64,000 nt of DNA from Pachyseris speciosa (taxonomy: Eukaryota; Cnidaria; Anthozoa; Scleractinia; Pachyseridae). The notes under the pieces were generated by a model. It worked only from the letters and a program-made list of their open reading frames with translations, had not been told where the DNA came from and did no database searches. Shown piece after piece: positions 20,977 to 32,900 of the stretch; position 1 is the stretch's first letter, and every line of letters starts with the position of its first letter. The translations under genes and the position numbers were made by a program. Location: contig JAEMWC010000095.1 of NCBI GenBank assembly GCA_016490735.1, forward strand, positions 1,261,501-1,325,500. The letters run 5' to 3'.

Positions 20977-23900
20977 CTGAATGAATTTAAAATAGACTGA
21001 TGCATAATTTCTGATATATGGACATCTGTGACATTCCGCAACTAAGGAAATCCGAGGAAAAAAATACTAAATCTTGATGGCTCTTTATCTTTTTTTGTTA
21101 ATTTTTAATTGTTGTTTAACACTCATTTCTTAAAATGTTTTGTTTACTGTTACTTTTATTTTCCAGGACCTCCCTGAAAATAACTTCGGTGAGGGTATAC
21201 TCCTGGTTAAACATTGTTATTTATTTATTATTATTAAGAATTAACCATACTGAAAACAACTGTTGTTGTATGATGGACTTAAGAGAAAAATTAAGTCTCT
21301 CTCAATAGTACTCACTCAGCAGCTGTAAGTATTAAAATGTTTTAATACAGCTTTTAATGGTTTAGATACTTTTATAAATGTCAATCAGACACCAACCAGT
21401 GAGACGAATTCCTAGCCAAACCCACATGAATGAATGAATGAATGAATGAACCAGAAAACACTGAGAAATGAACGAAACGACTGAATGACCCAACAGACAG
21501 AGAACCAGACAACTAAAACAATGAACAACTGAACTACCTGGCCCGCTAGACGGCTGAACAAATGAGATGATTGACAGGCACAATGAGCTGATAGCAGAAT
21601 AACTGCCTGAACAAGGAACAGCCGAATGGACAAACAGATGAATAGGGAACAGGAAAGGGATCAGCTCAAATTAGGTGACAATAATATAATTCTAGAGCTT
21701 GGTGTTGGTTAGAAATTTCTTTAAATAGTTGATTAAGGAAAATGAAATTGGTTAGAAATTTCTGACACTAATAAAAGATTTGCGAAGGTGTAAACATTGG
21801 AGAAACATATGAGAGTCTTGAGAAATTAGTAAGAGTTATTAATGTTATTAAAAGGGGGTGTTCTTTTAATGTCCTTTACTGTGCAAAAATGCACTCAACT
21901 ATGTACTATGATGTTTACAAAACTACACTTTTTATAACTTGTGTCAATAATACATACCAGCTTCCACTGCAAAATTTTAATCCACTCTTCTGCTTCTTGG
22001 GTTGAATTAGCGTAACAGAAAAATGTTCGGTAGGGCATTACAATCCTACAAGAAAAGTTGAAACTTTTTAAAATTAATTTTACTGACTCAATTCACAGGC
22101 TGGAGCATAATCCCCTTATACCAGTATGTTGGCACACTGCACAGTTAGCGAACAGCCACAAGATATAATTGTTGCTCTCAATAAATATTGTATGAGCTTA
22201 TTGCAAAATTTATAATGGTAATACAATGTAGGTCTAAGTGGAGTCAAAGTTCGTTTGTTTTGACGACCACTGATGTATAGTATAGTGAGAGTCCAATTTG
22301 CTTAATCATGTTTACAGGCTGAATTGGATGACACAATTAGTCTTGTTACCAATAATATTATTAATCAAATCTGTACCAAAATTTGGGACAAAAGTACTGA
22401 AACATGCAAGCAGAACTTTTACTACATGAAACATGCGTAAACTCCATGATTTGAAAGATGCATATCATAATCTACACAGTCATGTAATCATAGCTAGAGA
22501 TAATTTTTCATTTATTTATTTTATTCATTTATTTTACAGCCTTCGCCAGAGACCTGGCAGGGACACTACAACAGCTTGTGCCAATTACTGTAGGCCCGTA
22601 ACTGCAAATCCCTCCCCATAACCACATTCTAGTAGAGATAGACCACCACACTGGGGACTAAGTCCCCTACTCTTTTCAAACAATGCGTGGGTTCTTTAAG
22701 GTCCCACAGAATCAATTATGAAGAGTTGTGAGACAGGGCCTATGGTTTATCGTCCTTATCTGAGAAGACTAGAAAGTCTAACCATTTGCAGATGTCATTA
22801 CAAAGGCAGCACTTTCTTCTCAATTATTTAAAGACCCTGAGTGTTGGTCCAGCCGGGGTTTGAACCCGCGACCTCCCACACGATAAGCCGGTGCTCTACC
22901 ACTGAGCTAACCGGTCGGCTAATCAGATTAGAGAATTGTGCTCAAAATTTCAATTTTTATTAATAACTTACACCAATATAATGATTGAAACAAGTGTAGA
23001 CAAAGCCTGGGGCAGGGTCCACAGGCTACCCTATGGGCTACTCTAATAATAATGAAGAGGCTAGTGGAAAACCCTCCTAAGTGACTATTTAGGTCAAAAA
23101 AATTTTTCGCCAAAAGTGCCCGATTTTTTGCATATGACCTCCAATTTACTTACTTAACAATGTCTTGCTGTTTTTTCCCCCAATTTGCTTTTCGTTTTCG
23201 AGAAAAACGAAGCCAAAATATCGAAGAATTGCTGGATGGTGTGCAAGGAAGTGAAACGAAAGCTGTGTTCAATGATTAAAACCATTACGTTGTGACATGG
23301 TCATATAATACCTGCATTAGCGCACAGGTAATGAGCATGCCTTTCGCGCTGTATGTCACGTGTTCAAGGCCGACTTACAGCGTTGTCCAATTGGCATCTA
23401 TAACTCTGTTATTCAGGATTATTAAAATATTGGTCATTTTTTATTAAAACTAGAAATAGTTTTCACTAACGCTGCCCCCATATTTTAATTTTTGAGTAGT
23501 TGTGTGGTTGTAAATATTAAAATACTGAAGACATTGTTGCTCATTTCTGTATTGTTGTTAGTGAAATAAAGCAGTTCTGTAAATTTCATGTAGAAGAAGC
23601 ATATTTCTCCAGTACATCATCAATGGCAGAAACAATATTTGATTTAGTGTCATTGTTCAACAATTGAGATTTAGATGGCTGTTTTATCTTGTTTGCGTGG
23701 ATTTCACCGTGTTTGTTTATGTATAGATCAAGTCATACGAAATTCTGTGAATTGAGACACACAGAAAAACAGACAATAAGCTTTCCTGAATAAAAAATAT
23801 TTAGATGAGCCCTAGTTTATGCCTGAAAAGTAAACGCGTTGAATGTAATTTTTGCCTCGAGTTAATCTTCGCGAAGACGAAGCAAGTGAATACGAGGACA

Positions 23901-26900
23901 ATTTACTTGAATGGCACAGAGCATGATTTTCGCAAATTTCGCTACAAGTTGCTTGAAATACAAAAAATCGGTGAATTAAATATAAAGTACAGTAAGTGTA
24001 TAAATTCACATTCAAACTTGTACTTTTTTGAAAGATAGACTCCCAGAAGCGCTCAAACATTTCGGAAAAGGTCTATTATTCTTGTGATGATTTGCAGTGA
24101 AAGCACATGTCTCTTCGCCACCATTTGCCCTCGAAGAGGGATTTCTTTGCTATGAACTAACTGATTTCCATTGTTTAAGCTGTCGAGTGTTCCATGGATC
24201 TTCTTATTTTGATTTACAGTTTGAAAAAGCTGTCTTTTCCTTCTGAGAACGGCGTACTCGGCTGCTAGCAGCCATTTTGATATGAAAGCAAGAATGCTAC
24301 CCGGCACAACCTTGCGCGCCTAGTTTCATCAAATCAGGAATGCTTCCCATACTACAAACACATTTCTTACAGTTTTGAAATTCCTTGTATATATTTACAC
24401 GGGGACTCCTAGAGTGCCTCCTTGGGTTTTGGCCTCTGGACCAAAACCCTGCGGGGGCAATTATTGGTTTAGCCAATAGGGTAGCCCAGGTTTTGCCAGC
24501 ACCTGACTGAAACTGAAATTCATTCAACTGACTCATTATTTTATAAATTGGTGTGAGGGGGTGAGAGGGGGGGGGGGGGGGGGTAAATAATTGGGGTTGG
24601 CACAAAAGAAATAATCTCCAGGTTTCAGATCTCCAGATCTTTCTATTCACTCTAAACTGATCACAAGCAAACTGTTCAGGCAACCCAATCAAACCAGAGA
24701 TCTTAAAGTAAACTATAAGACATATAGCAGACTTCAATGAAGTGAGAGATGACAAAGACAGAAAGAAACCAGAATACAGAGAAGAAAACACCACAGATTA
24801 ATTTACGTTTCAAAGTGCGCACCTGAAACAGTTTCCTTTTCCTAGAGATTCATCTCTTGCGACTTCCTGGCAGTCCTCAAGATCTATGGTTCTAATTGGT
24901 TCTTTGTCCTGAAATTACAATATCAAAATAATAAATATTATTGTTCAGGGGTTTCATTAAGTTTTGAAATAGCCATTGAGCTAACTAAAGTAGGCAATGA
25001 CCTGATGAATCTTTTTAATCATTTGAGTGAAAATACAGACAAAGTAGGCAGCGGTAACAGGTAAGTTCTGAGTAAGTAGGTAATGGTTTTCGCCAGTTGC
25101 CAGCTTGTAATGAAACCCATTATTAATAACCATAAGAAATAATACCAAACCCAAGCCCAAATCATTAATTAGTAAAAACTTGTCAAGTAATCTTACCCCT
25201 TTTGCCTTGAAGTATTTCAACTCATTTTTTAAGAGCACAAACCATCGTGTTTTCCAGTTCTGCTGGAGAGAAATAAACATACCAAATTACTGGAAATTAG
25301 ACCAAGTAATATGGAATTTCTTCCAAAACCCATTAACTGCTGATAATTTAAGTACATAAAGGTTTTTATATTTTGATGACATTGGAGACAATGGGAATAC
25401 TCAGTATCACCTTAATCACTCTAATTCAATAACTCTTGGTTGATCCTTCATGAAATACCAAGTCTATTGAGTTGACATGGTACAGTACACTTCAGTCCTC
25501 AGCTGTTCAAACAGGGGATAGCTTAATAATATCCAGAGGATGTAGGTCACTATCCAGCAGAAAAAATGCATTACAGCTAATACATATTTCAGGGGAAGGG
25601 GTGGGGGTACTGCCATAAATTTCAGATAGGTGTGTGCCATGAAGGGTCTGAAACTCTGACCCTAGTTAAGTATGAAGCAAATGAAAGTTGGTACCCTACT
25701 TGTGGCCCAACCCCCCCCCCCCCAAAAAAAAGACAACAAAACAAAACAACAACAACAACAACAAACACCGGAAAGAATCGATGCACTTTGTGAAACAAAA
25801 GCTGGATTTGCAGGCTAATGGGGGAGGATCCAAACAGCGACCAACCACCGTGGTAAAACAAAAATTTATCAGTTCTTTTTCTTTTAGCTGGGTATTTATG
25901 CACTGCTATTTTAGCTGATAGGCACCTTATCTTACAGTAGGATCACACCAGGAGCACTATGTCAACATGGGCAAAAATGATACCCTATATTTAAGGATTG
26001 AGAACTTCAAAAACCATACCCTATCCTGCGGCACACACCTAGATAGCTCATATGTGGGAGTACCCACCCCGGGTGCATAAAAATATTTATCCCTTAGATA
26101 GGGACTTATCCACTGGATAAAATTATCTGCCCTTTGAACTACTGTACTGGGGCCAGGTATATTATTTTGCTAATGTTATGTCAAGGTAATTAACTCAGGA
26201 ATAAGCAGCAGTACAATGCAGCAGCCCCTGGGGAGCAGACATTTATTGAGGAACTAGCAGCGTCATGTTACCAATAGGCCATTTTGGAAAATACCATGAT
26301 AATACTCTTTGTTTGTCCTCGCAAATTTTGCATAAGCATTGTTTTTGTTTTCTCTTGGGACCATTGTAAGTCTCTTTTTTTCTCTTGGGACCATTGTAAG
26401 TCCCAAGAGAAACTGAAAACAATGCTTATGCAAAATTTGGGAGGACAAACAAAGAGTATTATCAATGGTATTTTCCGAAATGGCCTATTAAGCTTTCCTT
26501 CCTAATTTAAAGAATAAATATTCAAAACAACTCAGTTTCAGTAGCTCATAGCAAGTACTCTATCCTTACCTTTATTTTCCCGCCAAGTTTGGTAAGATAT
26601 CCTTCCTTGGATCCAAACTGAAAGTATAAAGCAACTAAGATAAGCAAAGTGAACAAAAAATACTGAATATATGTCAGGGGCACCCAACGAGCCAAATCAA
26701 CCAAAAGCTGTAGACAGGCATTTTTAAGTACCTTGTGGTGTTTGAAGTCTGTTTGAAGTGATGTTTTTGTTCATTAGAAGAATTTGATCTATTTGGATTC
26801 CTTAGCTCAAATTTTAACTTCAAAAAATGTTAGGGAACAAAATCTTCCTTTGAGAAAATGCTCCCTGAAATGAACTATTTTCTTTCCGAAAGGCTAGCTG

Positions 26901-29900
26901 GTGTTTTTGACTGCCAAAAACAGCAATTATGATCTTTTTGAAAACCTCAGGGACTATGATACCCCCATTGCAAATCTTTAAGGCCATGTTTCAGTTATGA
27001 AAATCTGAGTGCACTCTTTAATCAATACTAAAAGTCTAAGGCGAACTACCCTCCACCGAACAGATATCTACCGAAACTTAGATAGTGGTGTGCAGGCACT
27101 TGGATGAACAATAGGTTCCCAAATTTAGCCCAAGTTATGCTTTGAGCCTCATGCATCTCCCCTGCTAAAGAAAAGAAGCAAACTTGCCACAAAGGAGCAG
27201 ACAGCTGGTCAGCTCAACGTCTCTACCTACTTACCCCAAAAGCTCTATTAAGCCCTCCCCCTCTCTATTAACCCCCTCTCTCTAATAAGCCCCCATTTGG
27301 AAGTCAGTTTTTGTAATAAGCCCCCCCCCCCTCTCTTATAAGCCCCCTTCCCTTTGGCACATGAGATTTTGTAATTAGCCCTCCTATTATCTCTTACGAA
27401 ATTAACTTTATGTGGCCCAGTTGGTTTGTTTTTTAAACAAAGACACACTTGAAAAATGTAATACTGTTTGCTGCTCTTTATTTCATAAAAAAGTTTCACT
27501 GCAGTTGTTTGAGTTTTGTACAAATTAAAACTATTTAAGGCAAAAACGGCATGTTTAAGATTTGAAATAAGTCCCCCTCTCTATTAAGCCCCCTTTCTAA
27601 TAAGCCCCCTGTTGACAAAGCCTGAAATTAAATAAGCCCCCGGGGGATTAATAGAGCTTTTACAGTATTCGAGTAACACACATGTAATGTTATCGTTCTG
27701 ATCCACACCTCATCAAACAAGACTTATTTCCCGGGTTTAAGTCTTTTTTCCATAACTACACGTGTACAAGCCCACATTTAGTTATGGAAAAAAGACTTAA
27801 ACCCAGGAAATAAGTCTTGTTTGATGAGGTGAGGATTAGAACGTATCACATTACATGTGTGTGTGTGTATCAAGGCCCACATTTTGTGCGCATACATAGC
27901 AAGGTCCACACACCGGCAACGACAAAAAGTGGATCAAAGCATACCCCCCAGTAAAGAGAAGGGAGTGTAGGTTACACAAAAGAATGGCCGCTGCACGCTG
28001 CACTTGAAAAAGTCCTCAATGAGTTCTACGACCAAGTCGCCCCTGTTGAGGAAGACGCCCTCGAAGGGCTCTACGACGAGTTCCGTGTTTCAGCCACAGA
28101 TTTCCAAGACTGGCTCTAAGTCTGGAGAATGGACGTCAATCCAGACCGTCAAGCGGCGAGAAACCTTCTGGGCTTTTCCATTTGAATACTGCAGTCTCAA
28201 AATGTGATGGACCCTGTAAACAGTTGTGAAAGCTGGAAAGAACCACCACAGCTTCCAAACGGTGAAGCTTTTTCAAAGCGTTTTTACGACAATTTTGTGG
28301 AAATGGTCAAAGATTGGTATACTGCTGTTCTGCAATGCTTTCGGGTGGAGCAGATGCCACAGTGGCAAATGGCAAGACATCCTCATCTGGCATGATATAA
28401 TTAGTTGAAATTTTTTTCTTTAAATTAACATCAACTCAAAGTAAAGCGTTTGTCCGCGAAAATCAAACAGTTCTCCACTTTCATCTTTGACTGACATAGT
28501 CACACTGTGCACATGTTCGCCTGTCGAAACGGCACGAAATGCTTGCAGCTGTTTGGGTGCACGATAGTTTATTGTTTCGAAAGCCTCTCCCACAATGTCA
28601 AATTTTGCAAGCAGGTTTGTTTTTTCCAGATTCAACAAATTTTGGTCCTAGTCGACCAAACCGCAGTACACAAAGAAAACACTTGGAACTTTGAGCTTTG
28701 AAATAAATTTGTCTGTCTCAAGACGCCAGGTGATGTCAAGAAAATCTTGCAAATTTGGGGAAAACTGAAGTTTTTCGCTTTCAGGATTTTTGATTACCAC
28801 AGCGCCGGCGGGGCTGTTTGTCTTGGCAGTTACTTTGGCGTTGAGTTGTGTAAAAATAAAATTAGGAGTTTTTGCCAGACCTTTGGGAGTTTAATACCCT
28901 GGAGGAAAGCCTTTTGTAGACAAAATTTGATCGTGGGCATTTAACAACCAAATTCTCTCAGCCACTTTCACATCAAGCCACGAATTGCAAAGCGAGCAGG
29001 AAATAAGCCGGACATAATCGGCTTTCTGAACCAGCTTGTCACAAAAGACGGTACAGGGGTTTTCAGTTGTGCAAATGGTGATCACAACCATTTATTTAAG
29101 CGCACATTAACATTCAATTGAAAATATCACCTCTTTCATAAGATGGCAAATCTTTTGCAGTGGATCCAAACACCAGAGGCCCACCAAATTTCTAAAAATG
29201 CAAAAGGCAAGGCCTGGGCCTCTTTTCTCGCGAAATTTCCGAACGCCTACAAGAGTAAATTTGTCGCGCAAACTAACTTTACCGATAACCATCAGGCAAC
29301 AGCTGAAATTTATTTTTATTGGGCCAGATTATCTGAAAAGCGTTTTCAGTTCAGACAAAAAATATTGGTCTCAAGCAATGAAGGAGGCACAGGGAATGCA
29401 ACCAAATAGCGGGTTTCCATTCCAGCTTTCAGCTGTTTCAGGGCGCCTGCTGCAGACAATCCCAGCGGTTGATTTCACAGAAAAAATTCAATCGCAGATT
29501 GGCAAAATGCTGAACAATTTGCAAAAAATTTACGTCACACCCACAGACTTTTTCACAATACAGTACAGGCAGATTTTTAAAGACACACAGATCACATTCA
29601 GAACATCAAAATTTGCCAGAAAATGGCTTGGTGGCCCACACATAGGGTTTTGGCCACAACAGCTTAACTTTGCACTTTGGTGTGCAACAACAAGTTGACC
29701 GGCGACGTTTTGGGTGATGCTGCAGGATCAAACCAGCTTTGCTCCTTTTATCTCTTTCATGTTTATTTCACGACAAGGAGAATTCTTTTCGAAATGGGGG
29801 GAATTCAGAGCATAAGCTCTCTGCCAGATGGGCCTCATTTCAACCTAAAAGACAACAAATACAATGAGGCTTCATTCAGAAGGCTTTGCGCAGAATTCGG

Positions 29901-32900
29901 TGTTGATCCAAGCTCAGACTTTCGTTTCACCCACGGCCAAAACCACGGCCTCGGATATATATTCATTCTCTATGACAATGGAGACTTTGCTCAAAAGCTC
30001 TGGCAGTACCCGACACCTCTTTCCAACCCATCCAACCAAAAGTTTGCGGACGAGGGTGGCACGGACGCCGCCAGCAACAAGCTTCATTCCATCAGAAATG
30101 ACCAGGGCACGGACAAACAGTGTGAGTATTTTGTGCTGGACGCCGCGCACGGTCTTACAGAGGCCGGGTTAGCGCGTCTGAACCAGTCAATCGAGGCTTT
30201 TGTGTACTGCATTCTTGGTGCACAGGTTAATGTCAGAAGTAGCATTCTGGGAAGTGGAGGCAGAGCCAAGGAGGCACAAAGAGAATTTCTTGTTCTTCTG
30301 GAGGACGCAATCAGAACACCAGACATTTCACAGAGCGTCCAGTGCTATCAGCTGGCGGTGGATGAGGCAAAGGTTCGTTTGGACATGGCAGTGGTGCTGG
30401 GTACCTGGCTGATGCTGTCGAGGATGGTTCTGAATACAGGAAGCGTGGTGGGCTACAATAACAAGCTCAAGCAAGCCAGGCAGGGGATGAAACTCGGCGT
30501 AAACAATGATGTGAACCAGGGCACAAAAAAAGCGACCCTTCGCTTAATGGCGGGAGGGCCTTCAAAGGTCAACCAGCCAAACAGCCATCCTTCAAATCCA
30601 ATCCACAAGGCCTCTGCAAAAGAAAAACCAAAAATTCCAACTTCACATCTACAACAGGAAAACACAAACCCAACTCCAAATCAGGAAACTGAAACACCGC
30701 CGGCAGGTTCAGGAAACGATGCCCACGACGTGAACAAAATAATTGTCATGAAAGGCGCTGTTTTAATTGCCGGGGTGGTTTTCTTTTCAATGGGGCGTTG
30801 CAGCGGCGGAAACTAGCGATTTTTCTTTACATACATCTCCACCAGAAAGGCAACAACATCCAAAATAATCAGGCAGGTGTGCTCAGCCAGAAAACTGATG
30901 GCCTGGCTGGCAGTTTTGAAACGGAAAGAGACAATTGAGCCAATCAGGCTGGGCAGAAGCAAAGCTGTTTTTTTGCCGATTTCTTTCAGCCCGTTTCCCA
31001 ATCCTTTCCCGAGGGCTTTCAAAGAGTTGGTGATGGCGCCAATCACTGCGCCAATCGTCACACCAGCCGCGAGAACGATTGCTGTCACTGTAATGCCATA
31101 TTTTTTAAAATTCTCTTTGATCCTCTCACGAAGCGGAAGTGCCCCTTCTCTTTCCGCAATCTGTGTTTGCAAGCGCACAACCTCCTCGGTTCTTTCGACC
31201 ACCCTGAGTTCTGCGGCTTGTTTGTCAGAAGGGGAGGCATCTGGATCATCGATTATTGCCTGGTCTTGCTCGTTTTGGTGCTGAATCTCAGCTTCTTGTT
31301 CTTTCAGATCATCAAGGGCTTTTGTATCATTGAGCCCCATCAAGGGCTTTTGTATCATTGAAGGCGTTTCTTTTTCTTTCTTTATCTTCAAGGCTTGTCA
31401 GGATTTGGCTGACCCTTGTTTTTTCTTGTGCTATTTGCCGCGCCCGTTGCTTCGCCTGTTTTTCCAAAGCAGCAACCTCTTTTTTCTTGTTTTCTAAATC
31501 TTCTTGATAGTTTTTGACCCGCTGCTGCAGCTCGTGCAATTCTGATTCGTTTTCGATGTTCGATTCACCGAGTTGATCAATCTTTGCTTGAGTTCATTCC
31601 ATTCTTATTCTCAGATGTTTTGCTTCTTGAGCTGCTTTTTCTTTTGTGCATTCAACCGTTCAGCATCTTTAAGTTGTTTTTCTGCTTCATCTCTCAGGCT
31701 CCGCCAGGTTTCTCTTATTTCTTCACTATCTTGAGAAATCAGAGATTCAGCTTCTGGTCCAAGGTTTGTTTTGAACTTGTCTGTAAATTTTTTGAGAAAG
31801 CCGCTGCCATCTTTTTGGAAAATTTCAGTTTCACTGCCTTTCGAACCCAAGGAGACAATTGTTGTCTCATTTCCAGGTTTTTTACTGAAACCAATAGGGC
31901 CTAATTTGGCAAAATCCACTCGGGGAAACCTTTTTTTGATGAAAGCTTTTGCCCTATCAAGCAGAGCTGGTTTGTCATCTTGATGAACAAAACCCTCGAG
32001 TAAAGGAATGTCGTCACCACCAAAAGAGGTCTCATCATAAGATGTGTCTGGCAGCCCACTTGTTTCTTCGCCACCATGATATGGTGTAGATGCAGCGTCT
32101 GGTTGAAAGGGCTGTGTTCTATTGATTTCCCACTCATCGCTGACATCGTTGTTCTTGTCTTGGTTTAACAAACGGGGGTTCTCCATTTCTGCATCATAAC
32201 TGCCTTCCGCCATTGTGTTGATATCTTCATAATTTATTTTTCAATTGAACTTTTCAACTCCGGGTTATGATCATGGCTGCTGTGCAAGCAAAGCACACTG
32301 TGCAAGCAAACCTTTGGCCAATGCACCAAGAGAAAAAAGCAGGCACAATGAAAGCCGAGCGTACCGTCAAGCGCATCACATTTGATCGAGGTGAAGCCAG
32401 CCCAGGGGAGATGCTTTATGTAACAGTCCCCAAGCTGGATAAGCACGAAGTTCTTGTTCCTGGCTCGCTCGCGCTTGTTTTTACAATCAACCTGGTCGGA
32501 GGACACGCCAACAACTTCCTTGTACAAAATGTCATGCAAGTGCTGATCGACAAGATGGTTGTGAAATACGCGGGCACCATACTGCAGGAAACAGTAGCAT
32601 ATGACATTTTCAAGATATGGGAAGACCTTTTCCTCTTGCAGGAGTGGGACAACATGCTGCTCAAGGGCATCCAGAGTGATGACCTCAACAGGATCCGCTC
32701 ATGGGCGGGGGACAAGAAAACCTTGGGAGTTGCCTTGGAAAACAAGCTGGAAAAGGTTTTCAGAAAAAAAATACCGAATCAAGCTGGACCACCAGATTCT
32801 GACTGACCACGGAGTTTTTTATCCACAAGCTCTTTACAACGATATTGTGTTCGAGCTGACCCTTGTGGCAGCAAAACAGGTTGTCAGGGGTTCAGACACC

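Noticed and set aside
21167..21188. Short plus-strand exon-like segment between TTTTCCAG and GTGAGG
   Set aside because: Only 22 nt, on the strand opposite DAPP1, with no neighbouring exon.
22848..22921. tRNA-like sequence on the minus strand
   Set aside because: It has A and B boxes but acceptor and T stems mismatch, and it is fused to a SINE body with an A/T-rich tail.
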